From positions 1 through 38,310 of the forward strand of contig NZ_CALWXV010000024.1 in NCBI RefSeq assembly GCF_944385615.1: a DNA stretch of 38,310 nucleotides, written 5' to 3'. This document shows, in pieces, positions 16,667 through 24,399 of the stretch. A program made the position numbers and the translations under genes. Below the pieces are notes generated by a model. It did no database searches and was not told where the DNA came from. It was given only the letters and a program-made list of their open reading frames with translations. The stretch is from an uncultured Flavonifractor sp. (GTDB lineage Bacteria; Bacillota; Clostridia; Oscillospirales; Oscillospiraceae). Position 1 is the stretch's first letter, and each line of letters begins with the position of its first letter.

Positions 16667-17857
16667 ATGTCTCGGCTGCTGTCCAAAGCCAGAGTCCGCG
16701 ATCTGCTCCTGGGCCTGGTCCTGCTGTGCGCCACACTGGCGCTGATGCTCTATCCCAAGCCATCCATGGAGGCGGCCCGGACCGGCCTCCAGCTGTGCTA
16801 CAATGTGATTATCCCCTCTCTGTTTCCCTTTTTTGTGCTCTCCTCCCTGGTGGTGGAGCTGGGGCTGGCGGGCTATCTAGGCCGTCTGTTAGAGGGGATC
16901 ATGTGGCCTTTGTTCCATGTGGGCGGCGCCTGCGCCTCCGCCTTCGCCCTGGGGTTTGTGGGGGGCTACCCGGTGGGGGCCAAGACCGCCATCAGCCTAT
17001 ATGAAAAGGGGATGTGTACCCGTACCGAGGCCGAGCGGCTGCTGGCCTTCTGCAACAACTCGGGCCCCGCCTTTATTTTAGGGGTGGTAGGGGCGGGCAT
17101 CTTTGCCAGCAGCACAGTGGGGGTGGCCCTCTACCTGGCCCACGCCCTGGCCTCGGTGTGCATCGGGCTGCTTTTCCGGTTTTATAAGGCCGGTACCGAC
17201 AGCGGCAAGACCGGACGGCGGCGGCCCGCCCCCCAGATCCAGGCCAAACGCTTTTCCACCGCCTTTACCGACTCGGTGAAAAACGCCTTTCTCTCTACCT
17301 TGAATATCTGTGCCTTTGTGGTGTTTTTTACGGTGGTCATCCAGCTGCTCATGCGCTCTGGCTTTCTGCCCGGTCTGGCCCAGGCCCTGGGTACCGTGCT
17401 GGCCCCCTTTGGCCTGACCCCGGAGTGGGCCCAGCGGCTGCTCACCGGCGCGCTGGAAATCTCCTCCGGCGTCTCCACCCTGTCGGGGGGAGGTCCCCTT
17501 CCCGGACGGCTCACCATGGCCGCCTTTATGCTGGGGTGGGCGGGCATCTCGGTCCACTGTCAGGTGCTCTCCTTCATCGGCGGCAGCGGCCTGTCGGTGC
17601 GGACCTATCTGGTGGGCAAGCTGCTCCATGGCGGGCTGTCCGCCCTTTTTGTGTGGGTGCTGGTCCGCTTCATCCCCCTCACCGCCCCTGTCTCCAACTA
17701 TCTGGCCGATCAGGTGGCCGGCATCGCCGGGATGGAATTTCACAGCGCCCTCACCGCCTCTATCCTGGCGGCCTGGCTCATCTTTCTGGGCTTTCTGCTG
17801 GCGGCGGCGCTGGGCACACGAAAAAATCTTGGCAAGAAGCGACGGCCTGTGGTATAA
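16667..17857 (+). CDS. ylbJ: Sporulation integral membrane protein YlbJ
   Basis: This 396-residue protein of the YlbJ family has roughly eight to nine membrane segments. The family is required for normal spore cortex formation in Bacillus and is made in the mother cell. Nucleoside-transporter-like gate motifs are visible: NVIIPSLFPFFVLSS, ALGFVGGYPVGAKT and FCNNSGPAFILGVVG. The second half mirrors this with SGVSTLSGG. GGGAAGGAGG precedes the ATG at 16667. No clear sigma-E promoter was found. spmA/spmB lie about 500 bp away in convergent orientation, so this is a local cluster of spore genes. Confidence 0.88.
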   Translation: MSRLLSKARVRDLLLGLVLLCATLALMLYPKPSMEAARTGLQLCYNVIIPSLFPFFVLSSLVVELGLAGYLGRLLEGIMWPLFHVGGACASAFALGFVGGYPVGAKTAISLYEKGMCTRTEAERLLAFCNNSGPAFILGVVGAGIFASSTVGVALYLAHALASVCIGLLFRFYKAGTDSGKTGRRRPAPQIQAKRFSTAFTDSVKNAFLSTLNICAFVVFFTVVIQLLMRSGFLPGLAQALGTVLAPFGLTPEWAQRLLTGALEISSGVSTLSGGGPLPGRLTMAAFMLGWAGISVHCQVLSFIGGSGLSVRTYLVGKLLHGGLSALFVWVLVRFIPLTAPVSNYLADQVAGIAGMEFHSALTASILAAWLIFLGFLLAAALGTRKNLGKKRRPVV

Positions 17858-17858
17858 T
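17829..17858 (+). promoter_or_regulatory. Sigma-A promoter for the 17914 small gene
   Basis: TTGGCA (17829-17834), an 18-bp spacer and TATAAT (17853-17858) overlap the ylbJ stop region and lie 56 bp before the small gene. Confidence 0.65.
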
Positions 17859-17913
17859 AAACAATACGGAATTTTATGTAAAGGTCCTCATCCGGGAGGA
17901 CGGGAGGGAACCC

Positions 17914-18123
17914 ATGCTGTTTCAAAAAGACATTGAGCCCCGCTGCTGCTACTGTCAGCGGGGGACCCAGTTGAACGAGGAGCAGATCCTCTGCGTCAAA
18001 AAGGGCGTGGTCTCCCCCGGAGACAGCTGCCGCTCCTTCCGGTACGACCCGCTGAAACGGGTCCCCACCCCGCCGGTGGCGCTGGATCTGGGGAAATTGA
18101 AGGACGAAGATTTTACGCTGTAA
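17914..18123 (+). CDS. Small Cys-containing protein, possible zinc ribbon, unknown function
   Basis: This is a 69-residue protein. CCYCQRG near residue 11, CVKKG near residue 29 and DSCRSFRYDPLKRVP near residue 39 give five cysteines in a spacing that could bind a metal. The C-terminal FRYDPLKR motif recurs in small uncharacterised clostridial proteins, as far as I recall. It has its own promoter and terminator, so it is probably a real, independently expressed gene. The start follows a GGAGGACGGGAGGG region. Confidence 0.72.
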   Translation: MLFQKDIEPRCCYCQRGTQLNEEQILCVKKGVVSPGDSCRSFRYDPLKRVPTPPVALDLGKLKDEDFTL

Positions 18124-18132
18124 CCCAAAATA

Positions 18133-18165
18133 AGACCCGCTGCCTGCGGCAGCGGGTCTATTTTT
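18133..18165. terminator. Terminator between the 17914 gene and spmB
   Basis: The perfect 12-bp stem AGACCCGCTGCC / GGCAGCGGGTCT has a 3-nt loop, followed by ATTTTT on the plus strand. It may serve both converging genes. Confidence 0.8.
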
Positions 18166-18174
18166 CTGTTCTTT

Positions 18175-18693
18175 TCAAAAGAGCAGCCGCACCGCCCAGG
18201 CGGCAGCCAAAAACCCGGCCAGATCGGCGCACAGGGCGGCGGGGACAGCATAGCGGGTCTTGACAATGCCCGCCGCCCCGAAGTAGACGGCAATGGTGTA
18301 AAAGGTGGTCTCGGTGGAGCCCAGCATGACGGCGGCGGTACGGCCGATGGTGGAGTCCGGGCCGTAGGTGGCGATAAGCTCCGAGCCCACCCCCAAAGCG
18401 GCGCTGCCGCTGACCGGCCGCACCAGCATCAGGGCTACCGTCTCCGGCGGAATCCCCACCGCATTCAGAAGCGGAGCCAGGGCCTGGGCCGCCAGCTCCA
18501 ACGCTCCCGACGCCCGCAGCATATAGACCGCCGTCAGCAGCCCCACCAGAGCGGGCACAATGCGGATGAGCACCCCCAGCCCCTCCTCCGCCCCGGCGAT
18601 AAGGGCGCTGTACACATCCACCTTCCGCACCATTCCCCACAGGGCCACCGCCCCGATGATGATGGGCACCAGCATGGTAAAAAAGGTACTCAT
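18175..18693 (-). CDS. spmB: Spore maturation protein B (nucleoside-transporter-gate family)
   Basis: This 172-residue membrane protein has about five hydrophobic segments and the family motifs VRPVSGSAALGV and MLGSTETTFYTIAVYFG. SpmB and SpmA act together in spore core dehydration and heat resistance in Bacillus and Clostridium. It lies one base downstream of spmA on the same strand, so the two are translationally linked. Confidence 0.93.
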   Translation of the reverse strand: MSTFFTMLVPIIIGAVALWGMVRKVDVYSALIAGAEEGLGVLIRIVPALVGLLTAVYMLRASGALELAAQALAPLLNAVGIPPETVALMLVRPVSGSAALGVGSELIATYGPDSTIGRTAAVMLGSTETTFYTIAVYFGAAGIVKTRYAVPAALCADLAGFLAAAWAVRLLF

Positions 18694-18694
18694 A

Positions 18695-19273
18695 TCAATC
18701 CCTCCACACCCGGGCCAGCAGCTTGGCCGCTGCGATTCCCACGCACACCGACAGGGCGGAGGCCAGCCACACCGCCGGCAGGATATCGAAGGGGGTGGCG
18801 CACCCGGCGGCCAGCCGCACCCCCGCCACAGTGGTGGGGATGAGCTGGATGGAGGCGGTGTTGCACACCACCAGCATACACATCCCGTCGCAGGCCACCC
18901 CCGGCGTGCGGCGTCTCATCTTTCTGGCGGCCTGGATGCCCAGAGGGGTGGCGGCGTTGCCCAGCCCCAGCAGGTTGGCCGACACATTGGCCGAGACGCT
19001 GTCCATGACCTCCTTGTCCCCGGCAAACTCAGGATAGAGCCGTGCCAGCAGCGGGCGCAGCAGCCTGGACAGCCCGGCGGACAGCCCCGAGCGTTTCATG
19101 ATCTCCATGACCCCCATCCACAGACAGAGCACCCCCGCCATGGCCAGGCACAGGTCCACCGCCGCCCCGGCTCCCTCCAGCGCCGCCGCCCCTACCGCCC
19201 CGCCGTTGCCGGTGGCCAGCCCGCAGAGAATGGAAATCAGCACCATGCCCGTCCAGATTGCCGCCATCGCCAT
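18695..19273 (-). CDS. spmA: Spore maturation protein A
   Basis: This 192-residue membrane protein has the SpmA signatures: VSANLLGLGNAATPLGI, LVVCNTASIQLIPTT and an N-terminal VLCLWMGVMEI segment. It probably forms a membrane complex with SpmB during sporulation. The ATG at 19273 follows GGAAGGG by 7 bases; a second Met two codons downstream is an alternative. No other sporulation gene is on this strand nearby. Confidence 0.93.
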   Translation of the reverse strand: MAMAAIWTGMVLISILCGLATGNGGAVGAAALEGAGAAVDLCLAMAGVLCLWMGVMEIMKRSGLSAGLSRLLRPLLARLYPEFAGDKEVMDSVSANVSANLLGLGNAATPLGIQAARKMRRRTPGVACDGMCMLVVCNTASIQLIPTTVAGVRLAAGCATPFDILPAVWLASALSVCVGIAAAKLLARVWRD

Positions 19274-19399
19274 CCGTCATCCCTTCCTTTCCCAGCCCAA
19301 TCATTCCGCATGGGCTATCTATACGAGCTCTCCTTGGAAAATATACCCAATTGATGGGCGAATTTGGGCGGATTTTTGCGGAAGTTTTTGTGGTAACGC

Positions 19400-19427
19400 T
19401 TGACACAACAATACATTGTGTTATAAT
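19400..19427 (+). promoter_or_regulatory. Sigma-A promoter of the AbrB-like gene, with an internal dyad
   Basis: TTGACA (19400-19405), a 16-bp spacer and TATAAT (19422-19427). The spacer holds the dyad ACAAT-AC-ATTGT (19408-19419), a candidate operator. Confidence 0.7.
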
Positions 19428-19490
19428 TGTGTCAGTTTCTAGTTAATGAAGGGGATAATTGGAAGCTAATAGGGAAAGGAAGTAGCATTT

Positions 19491-19733
19491 ATGAAGTCAA
19501 CTGGAATCGTACGCAAAGTAGATGAGCTGGGCCGCATCGTCCTGCCCATCGAACTTCGCCGCACGCTGGATATCGCAGAGAAAGACTCTCTGGAGATTTA
19601 TGTGGACGGCGCCTCTATCGTGCTGAAAAAGTATCAGCCCGCCTGCATTTTTTGTGATGATGCGAAGGATGTTATTAACTTCAAGGGAAAAAACGTCTGC
19701 ACCAACTGTATCCGCGAGCTTCAGCTGAAGTAA
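19491..19733 (+). CDS. AbrB/SpoVT-family transition regulator with Cys-rich tail
   Basis: This 80-residue dimeric DNA-binding protein has an N-terminal swapped-hairpin AbrB domain (STGIVRKVDELGRIVLPIEL, then RRTLDIAEKDSLEIYVDG). The C-terminal 30 residues carry CIFCDD and CTNC, a CxxC...CxxC arrangement that could bind zinc. AbrB-family proteins control the transition to stationary phase and sporulation in Firmicutes. A strong promoter with an internal dyad and a strong terminator flank it, so it is monocistronic. Confidence 0.92.
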   Translation: MKSTGIVRKVDELGRIVLPIELRRTLDIAEKDSLEIYVDGASIVLKKYQPACIFCDDAKDVINFKGKNVCTNCIRELQLK

Positions 19734-19746
19734 TCCTGGCTGGTAC

Positions 19747-19793
19747 AAAAAGGGACTCCCCCAGGCCGCACGGCCAGGGGAGTCCCTTTTTTC
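19747..19793 (+). terminator. Terminator of the AbrB-like gene
   Basis: The long stem AAAAGGGACTCCCC / GGGGAGTCCCTTTT, with an inner GGCC/GGCC pair, ends in TTTTTT. From here to 19970 the sequence is AT-rich and I see no gene. Confidence 0.85.
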
Positions 19794-19970
19794 TTCTTTT
19801 TACCAATTATTTTACAGTTAACACAGGTTAAAAGTTATTTGCAATTTTGTGTTGTTTTTTGCCAACTTTTTCCCTTTTTCCGTGGATATTCGACCGGTTT
19901 CTTTCAAATTCGACTGAGCTATTTACTACCAAAAATATACGATTCGTAATATTTGATTCTGTTCATTAAC

Positions 19971-20810
19971 TTAACACTGTTCTCTTTCTACTGCCTTTCC
20001 GTACAGCTCATTTTTGGGCAAACCGGTTTCCTTGGCGGCCTGCCGGGCGGCGTCCTTCAGGGACAGGCCCTCCTCCCGCAGCTGGGCCACCCGGGCCAGT
20101 CCCTCCTCCAGAGTGGGCTGGGCTTTGGCTCCCTCGGCCGCCCCCTCCACCACCAGAACGAACTCGCCCCGAGGGGGATTTTCCTCATACCAGGCCATAG
20201 CCTCCCCCAGCGTGGTGCGGCGTACCTCCTCGTGGAGCTTGGTCAGCTCCCGGCACAGGGAGATGCGCCGGTCCGGCCCAAAGACCTCCGCCAGATCGAC
20301 CAGGGTGGCGGTCAGCTTGTGAGGGGCCTCGTAGAAGATCATAGTCCGCCGTTCCTGCCGGAGCTCCTCCAGGTGGGCCCGGCGGTTTTTCTTGTTCATC
20401 GCCAGAAAGCCCTCAAAGGTAAAGCGGCCGGTGGGCAGGCCGGACACAGAGAGAGCGGTGATGAGGGCGCAGGGGCCGGGAATGGCCACCACCTCCACCC
20501 CGTTTTGGGCGCACAGCCGTACCAGGTCCTCGCCGGGGTCGGACACCGCCGGGGTGCCCGCGTCGGTGACCAGGGCGCAGCTCTCCCCGGCCAGCAGACG
20601 GTCCAGCACCGCCTGTCCTCCCGTCTCGGTGTTGTGACGGTAGTAGGAGAGCATGGGCTTTTTCAGCCCCAGGTGATTGAGCAGCTTGAGGGACACCCGG
20701 GTATCCTCGGCGGCGATGAAGTCCACCGCCCCCAGCGTGTCCGCCATCCGCTGGGAAATATCCCCCAGATTGCCGATGGGGGTGGGCACCAGATATAAAA
20801 TTCCGGCCAT
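19971..20810 (-). CDS. rsmI: 16S rRNA (cytidine1402-2'-O)-methyltransferase RsmI
   Basis: This 279-residue SAM-dependent tetrapyrrole-methylase-fold enzyme 2'-O-methylates C1402 in the ribosomal decoding centre. It shows LYLVPTPIGNLGDIS at the N-terminus, AAEDTRVSLKLLNHL, SYYRHN, LVTDAGTPAVSDPG and IPGPCALITAL, all diagnostic for RsmI. It is the last gene of a tight minus-strand operon; its ATG lies 4 bases after the stop of the preceding methyltransferase. Confidence 0.95.
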   Translation of the reverse strand: MAGILYLVPTPIGNLGDISQRMADTLGAVDFIAAEDTRVSLKLLNHLGLKKPMLSYYRHNTETGGQAVLDRLLAGESCALVTDAGTPAVSDPGEDLVRLCAQNGVEVVAIPGPCALITALSVSGLPTGRFTFEGFLAMNKKNRRAHLEELRQERRTMIFYEAPHKLTATLVDLAEVFGPDRRISLCRELTKLHEEVRRTTLGEAMAWYEENPPRGEFVLVVEGAAEGAKAQPTLEEGLARVAQLREEGLSLKDAARQAAKETGLPKNELYGKAVEREQC

Positions 20811-20814
20811 AACA

Positions 20815-21459
20815 TTACCTCCGGTTTCTCAGTTGTACGGGCAAAACCTTCAGCCCCGGCCTGCCCTGCCGTACCGCCTCCACCAGTGCGGCGGAGGGGG
20901 GCGTATCCTGGTCATGCTGTACCAGCTGGAGCCGTTTGGGCTCCAGTCCGTGGGCGGTGAGGGCGGCAAAAAGCTCCGCCAGCCGCTCCGGCCGGTGGAC
21001 CAGGGCAAACCGCCCGCCGTTTTTCACCAGCCGCCCGGCGGCGGCACACCAGTCGTCCAGCGTGGCCTCCTCCATACGGGCGGCGCCGCCGTCTCCGCCG
21101 CTGCCCGCTCGGAAATAGGGCGGGTTGGCCACCACCAGGGAGTATCCACCCGCCGGCAACGTTTTGCACACCTGACGGAGATCCCCGGTGTAAATGGTCC
21201 CCGTAAGGCCGTTTTCCGCCAGGTTCTGCCGGGCCAGGGCGCTGTCCTCAGTCGAGATTTCCACACCGGACAGGGTCAATGTGGATTCCCGCCCGGCCAG
21301 CAGCAGCAACAGCGCCCCCCCGCCGCAGCCCAGATCACACACCACGTCCCCCCGCCGCACCGTGGCAAAGGCGGCCAGGGCCAGGCTGTCCTGTCCCAGG
21401 GGAAAGCAGGTGTCCGACTGCCGGTAGCGGTAGGGCCCCAGCTGCTCGGGCGCTCTCAT
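20815..21459 (-). CDS. Class I SAM methyltransferase, TrmN6/YfiC-like
   Basis: This 214-residue protein resembles tRNA1(Val) (adenine37-N6)-methyltransferase and the YabB-type genes that sit next to rsmI in Firmicutes. Motif I is VCDLGCGGGALLLLL, the acidic ribose contact is in SGVEIS, and the catalytic N6-amino motif is VANPPYF. The ATG at 21459 overlaps the upstream NUDIX stop (ATGA), with GAGGAGA before it. Adjacency to rsmI supports an RNA target. Confidence 0.88.
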   Translation of the reverse strand: MRAPEQLGPYRYRQSDTCFPLGQDSLALAAFATVRRGDVVCDLGCGGGALLLLLAGRESTLTLSGVEISTEDSALARQNLAENGLTGTIYTGDLRQVCKTLPAGGYSLVVANPPYFRAGSGGDGGAARMEEATLDDWCAAAGRLVKNGGRFALVHRPERLAELFAALTAHGLEPKRLQLVQHDQDTPPSAALVEAVRQGRPGLKVLPVQLRNRR

Positions 21460-22067
21460 GTCATCTCCTCTATGAGATGGCGGACGATGCGGCCCGTGAG
21501 GCCCCAGATGGTCCCCTCCGGCCACGGGTAGACCGGCACTGACACCTCCCCGCTCCGCCAGCGGTAGCCCTGGGGAAAACCGATGCGGTCATAGGGGAAA
21601 TCCTCCCCCACCTGGGGCTTGAGCTCATAGGAGTAGACCTGGGGCGGGTTGTCCCTCAGCCAGTCCAGCGGCACCAGAAAGGTGCGTTTGACCTCGGCGG
21701 GGCTGGGGCGCATGGCGGCCATTCCCCCTTGGCTCACCACCCCCAGGAAGGGATGCATGACAAATTTGCCCTGCTGTACCACCAGGTCCAGGGGGGCGAT
21801 GATCTCCACCTCCGCCGGTGGGATGGCCAGCTCCTCCCAAGTCTCCCGCAGGGCGCAGTCCTGGGGGGTCTCCCCCGCCTCTACCCGGCCGCCGGGAAAA
21901 CACACCTCCCCCGGCTGGTGGGACAGAGTATCCGCCCGCACTTCAAAGAGCAGGCTTAACCCTTCCGGTCCCTCCACCAACGGCGCCAATACCGCGTATG
22001 CCCGCTTCACGTCCTGGACCTGGGGGCTGTGGCCCGCCCAGCGGGCCTGAAAATCGGCCAGAGTCAT
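21456..22067 (-). CDS. NUDIX hydrolase, CoA pyrophosphatase type
   Basis: This 203-residue hydrolase probably cleaves CoA or acyl-CoA to 4'-phosphopantetheine and 3',5'-ADP. It has the UPF0035 signature LLFEVRADTLSHQPGEVCFP followed by the NUDIX box GGRVEAGE...RETWEEL. The box ends in Ala where Gly is usual. The start at 22067 overlaps the stop of the upstream acetyltransferase gene (ATGA), with GGAGAAAGG before it. An ATG five codons earlier also exists. Confidence 0.88.
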   Translation of the reverse strand: MTLADFQARWAGHSPQVQDVKRAYAVLAPLVEGPEGLSLLFEVRADTLSHQPGEVCFPGGRVEAGETPQDCALRETWEELAIPPAEVEIIAPLDLVVQQGKFVMHPFLGVVSQGGMAAMRPSPAEVKRTFLVPLDWLRDNPPQVYSYELKPQVGEDFPYDRIGFPQGYRWRSGEVSVPVYPWPEGTIWGLTGRIVRHLIEEMT

Positions 22068-22690
22068 CCTTTCTCCATCCAATCACAAAGAGTCTGATAA
22101 AATTTTCCTACGTGTACCCCATCCAATAGGCGGTGATTTAACTCCAGACTCAGGCTGAGCATGGTCCTGTCCCCCTGCTCCTCCCAACGGCCCCAACTGA
22201 CCCGCGGCACAGAGTCCCAGGGCACCATATCCCGCTCGTTGGTCAGTGACGTGATGGGAAACCAAGGTAAGCAGATAAAGTAGATCAGCTCATCCTCTGC
22301 CCAGGGTCCGGTGGGAAGAAATTCCGTCTGAGCCGCCGAGGCTGCCTTGGCGCGGCGGCAAAAATCGGACAAGTCCTCTCCCGCCTCCAGGGTAACAATA
22401 TGGAAAAGCTCGCTCCCCTGTTTCAGATCGGTAAAACTGGGCACCAGCCGGTCATGGCGGACAATGGTGCCGTTCCGATCCTTGTAAAGAAACGCCTCCA
22501 CCTGTTCCATGGCTTTTGTTACAGCAAAAACCATAGCGGGATAGAAGGGCAGACCCTCCCGCCTGCACCGCTGCCGCAGCGGGGTCACATCCACCGGAAA
22601 GGTCAGGCTGTAAAAGGGGTGAGACATGGGCGCAAAAAAAGCGTAATGCTCTTTTCGCTCCCAATGCTCCCTGTCAATTTCTCTGGTCAT
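22064..22690 (-). CDS. Chloramphenicol acetyltransferase-like O-acyltransferase
   Basis: This 208-residue protein of the trimeric CatA family has conserved segments FPVDVTPLRQR, FYPAMVFAVTKAM, FITSLTN-like PWFPITSLTN, and LELNHRLLDGVHVGKF at the C-terminus. His186 and Asp190 of the HxxxDG catalytic motif are kept, while the preceding His of the usual HH pair is Asn. Many chromosomal clostridial members of this family are not proven resistance genes, so the acceptor is unknown. It overlaps the NUDIX gene by 4 bases and follows the XRE gene by 1 base. Confidence 0.85.
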   Translation of the reverse strand: MTREIDREHWERKEHYAFFAPMSHPFYSLTFPVDVTPLRQRCRREGLPFYPAMVFAVTKAMEQVEAFLYKDRNGTIVRHDRLVPSFTDLKQGSELFHIVTLEAGEDLSDFCRRAKAASAAQTEFLPTGPWAEDELIYFICLPWFPITSLTNERDMVPWDSVPRVSWGRWEEQGDRTMLSLSLELNHRLLDGVHVGKFYQTLCDWMEKG

Positions 22691-22691
22691 A

Positions 22692-22907
22692 TCATTCCTC
22701 CCGGCCCAGCAGGTAGTCGGTGGTCACCTGAAAATAGTCGGCCAATTTAATCAGGGTCAGCGACGGCACATTGATATAGCCATACTCCATCCGCTGATAA
22801 TGCCGGTCTGTACAGTCCAACAGCTGCGCCATTTCCACCTGGGTCTTGTGTTTTTGTTTCCGCAGTTCTTTGAGCCGTTTTCCAAATGGCTCCATAATTT
22901 TATCCAT
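22692..22907 (-). CDS. Small XRE-family HTH regulator
   Basis: This 71-residue single-domain Cro/CI-type protein reads RLKELRKQKHKTQVEMAQLL, then the recognition helix region DRHYQRMEYGYINVPSLTL and a terminal YLLGREE common in clostridial regulators. The start is taken as 22907, with GGGAG about 10 bases upstream; a Met four codons later (22895) is also possible. It heads the minus-strand operon and is divergent from the small gene at 22976. The dyad at 22926-22946 is its likely operator. Confidence 0.88.
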   Translation of the reverse strand: MDKIMEPFGKRLKELRKQKHKTQVEMAQLLDCTDRHYQRMEYGYINVPSLTLIKLADYFQVTTDYLLGREE

Positions 22908-22922
22908 ACCGGTGACGCTCCC

Positions 22923-22951
22923 TTGACACAACATTTTATGTGGTGTATAAT
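22923..22951 (+). promoter_or_regulatory. Promoter with palindromic operator between xre and the 22976 gene
   Basis: TTGACA (22923-22928), a 17-bp spacer and TATAAT (22946-22951) form a strong plus-strand promoter. The spacer contains the dyad ACACAACAT-TTT-ATGTGGTGT (22926-22946, one mismatch). A further ACACAACAT half-site follows at 22955. Confidence 0.7.
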
Positions 22952-22975
22952 AAACACAACATTGGAGGTGGTGTT

Positions 22976-23197
22976 ATGAACGAGTTCCTGTCCTTCCTTT
23001 ACACCGACTACATCAAGCCCTATCTGGACCGCCAGCCCCGGGACGACGGGGATACCCTCCGTTTTTCCCTGTGCGAGGGCAACCAGACCCAGGAGACCCA
23101 GCGGGATGTGGATGCGGTGGTAGCCTTTGCCGCTGCCCACGCCTTTCTGCTGGGGGTGCGCACCGGGGCAGGCCTGCGCCAAAACGGCGCACTGTAA
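22976..23197 (+). CDS. Small protein of unknown function, divergent from XRE regulator
   Basis: This 73-residue protein that I do not recognise starts at an ATG preceded by GGAGGTGG. The N-terminal part (FLSFLYTDYIKPYLDRQ) is aromatic and charged, the middle is acidic with a predicted helix (QETQRDVDAVVAFAAAHAFLLG), and there is no signal peptide. A near-consensus promoter and a dyad that the neighbouring XRE protein probably binds show it is a genuine regulated gene. Confidence 0.7.
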   Translation: MNEFLSFLYTDYIKPYLDRQPRDDGDTLRFSLCEGNQTQETQRDVDAVVAFAAAHAFLLGVRTGAGLRQNGAL

Positions 23198-23217
23198 AGC
23201 GGAGATAAACCCACGTC

Positions 23218-23745
23218 CTACGACTCCGGCCGGGTAAAGTGGGCCAGCGGGTCGGGCCGCTGCCACAGCACCACCTGCCCCGCCGCCAGACTTTTGGGCA
23301 CGTCGATGAGCCGCTGGTTGGTGCTCCCCCGGAAAAGGGCGTCGTAGGACTTGAGGCCCTCCACAAAGGGCCCGTCCACCAGTACATCTGTGTGGGCCAG
23401 CAGGGCCAGCACGCCGGGGTCCCCTCCTTCCAGCAGCTTCTCCCAGGTATATCCGGTGTAGGTCCATACATTCAGACCGCGCTCTTTGGCCAGCTCTGCC
23501 AGAGCGGCGCACGCTTGCGCCTGGTCAAAGGGTTCCCCTCCGGACAGGGTGAGCCCGTCGGTCAGGGGGTTGGCGCTCATCTTCTCCGCCAACTCCGCCA
23601 CCTCTACCTCCTGTCCTCCGGCGGGGTCGTGGGTATTGGGATTGTGGCAGCCGGGGCAGTGGTGAGGGCACCCCTGGGTAAACACGGTAAACCGCAGGCC
23701 GGGGCCGTCCACAATGGAGTCAGACACGGTATTTGCGATACGCAT
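23218..23745 (-). CDS. nrdG: Anaerobic ribonucleotide reductase activating protein NrdG (radical SAM)
   Basis: This 175-residue radical SAM activase installs the glycyl radical on NrdD for oxygen-independent dNTP synthesis. The CPHHCPGC motif (CxxxCxxC, about residues 26-33) binds the [4Fe-4S] cluster, and LSGGEPF provides the SAM-binding glycines. The N-terminus DSIVDGPGLRF is typical. The start at 23745 follows AGGAGA. nrdD is usually adjacent but is not in this window, so it must lie elsewhere. Confidence 0.93.
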   Translation of the reverse strand: MRIANTVSDSIVDGPGLRFTVFTQGCPHHCPGCHNPNTHDPAGGQEVEVAELAEKMSANPLTDGLTLSGGEPFDQAQACAALAELAKERGLNVWTYTGYTWEKLLEGGDPGVLALLAHTDVLVDGPFVEGLKSYDALFRGSTNQRLIDVPKSLAAGQVVLWQRPDPLAHFTRPES

Positions 23746-23761
23746 ATAGATTCTCCTGTGA

Positions 23762-23806
23762 AAGAGAGCGCGGGGGCTGCTGCACAAGGCCGCAACAGCC
23801 CCCGCG
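23762..23806 (-). terminator. Probable terminator of the chrA pair
   Basis: The stem CGCGGGGGCTG / CAGCCCCCGCG (11 bp) has a 16-nt loop. A CTCTCTTT tract follows on the minus strand. Confidence 0.5.
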
Positions 23807-23811
23807 TTCTG

Positions 23812-24399
23812 TCAGAATTGAAACACGATACCGATCACCGCCGAGGCGGCGATGAACACAATGGGGTGGAGCTTTTTCAGAGGCTTTACCTGGAGACAGA
23901 CAAACACCGCCACCGCCAGAAGAATGGCTTTCCAGTGAAAGAAGTCCACCGTCCCGAAGGCCGCCCCGGTGTTCACCAGAGCAATGGCGCACACCTCCAC
24001 CAGGGCCGCCGTAATGAGGGCGGTGGAGGCGGGACGGATGCCGTAGAACACCGCGTCCACTCCCCGGCTCTCCCGGAACTTCTTCAGAAATCCGGCGACG
24101 ATGAGAATGACGATGATAGAGGGACACACCAGCCCCAGAGTGGCCACGATCCCCCCAAAAATGCCGCCCACCGCGCCGCCTGTCAGGCTGCCGGTGTGGA
24201 ATCCCACATAGGTGGCCATGTTCACCCCCATAGGGCCGGGGGTGGACTCGGAAATAGCGATCATATTGGCCAGATCACCGGAGGTAAACCAGCCCGTGCG
24301 GCTGCCGATGTCGGTGAGGAAGGGGATGGTGGCCAGCCCGCCGCCGATGGCAAACAGGCCCGCCTTGAAAAACTCAAAAAAGAACTGGAGATAAATCAC
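23812..24399 (-). CDS. chrA: Chromate transporter family half-protein (second gene)
   Basis: This 195-residue membrane protein of the CHR family, short type, has about six hydrophobic segments. It shows the CHR motifs FKAGLFAIGGGLATIPFL and ESTPGPMGVNMATYVGF. Short-chain CHR proteins work as pairs encoded by adjacent genes. The GTG start at 24399 overlaps the stop of the partner gene (GTGA). In anaerobic gut clostridia the physiological substrate is often unknown; chromate export is a family annotation, not shown here. Confidence 0.88.
   Translation of the reverse strand: MIYLQFFFEFFKAGLFAIGGGLATIPFLTDIGSRTGWFTSGDLANMIAISESTPGPMGVNMATYVGFHTGSLTGGAVGGIFGGIVATLGLVCPSIIVILIVAGFLKKFRESRGVDAVFYGIRPASTALITAALVEVCAIALVNTGAAFGTVDFFHWKAILLAVAVFVCLQVKPLKKLHPIVFIAASAVIGIVFQF

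Noticed and set aside
22064-22690. Chloramphenicol resistance gene
   Set aside because: The CAT fold and catalytic His/Asp are present, but the gene sits in a housekeeping operon and one His of the usual HH pair is Asn, so resistance is not claimed.
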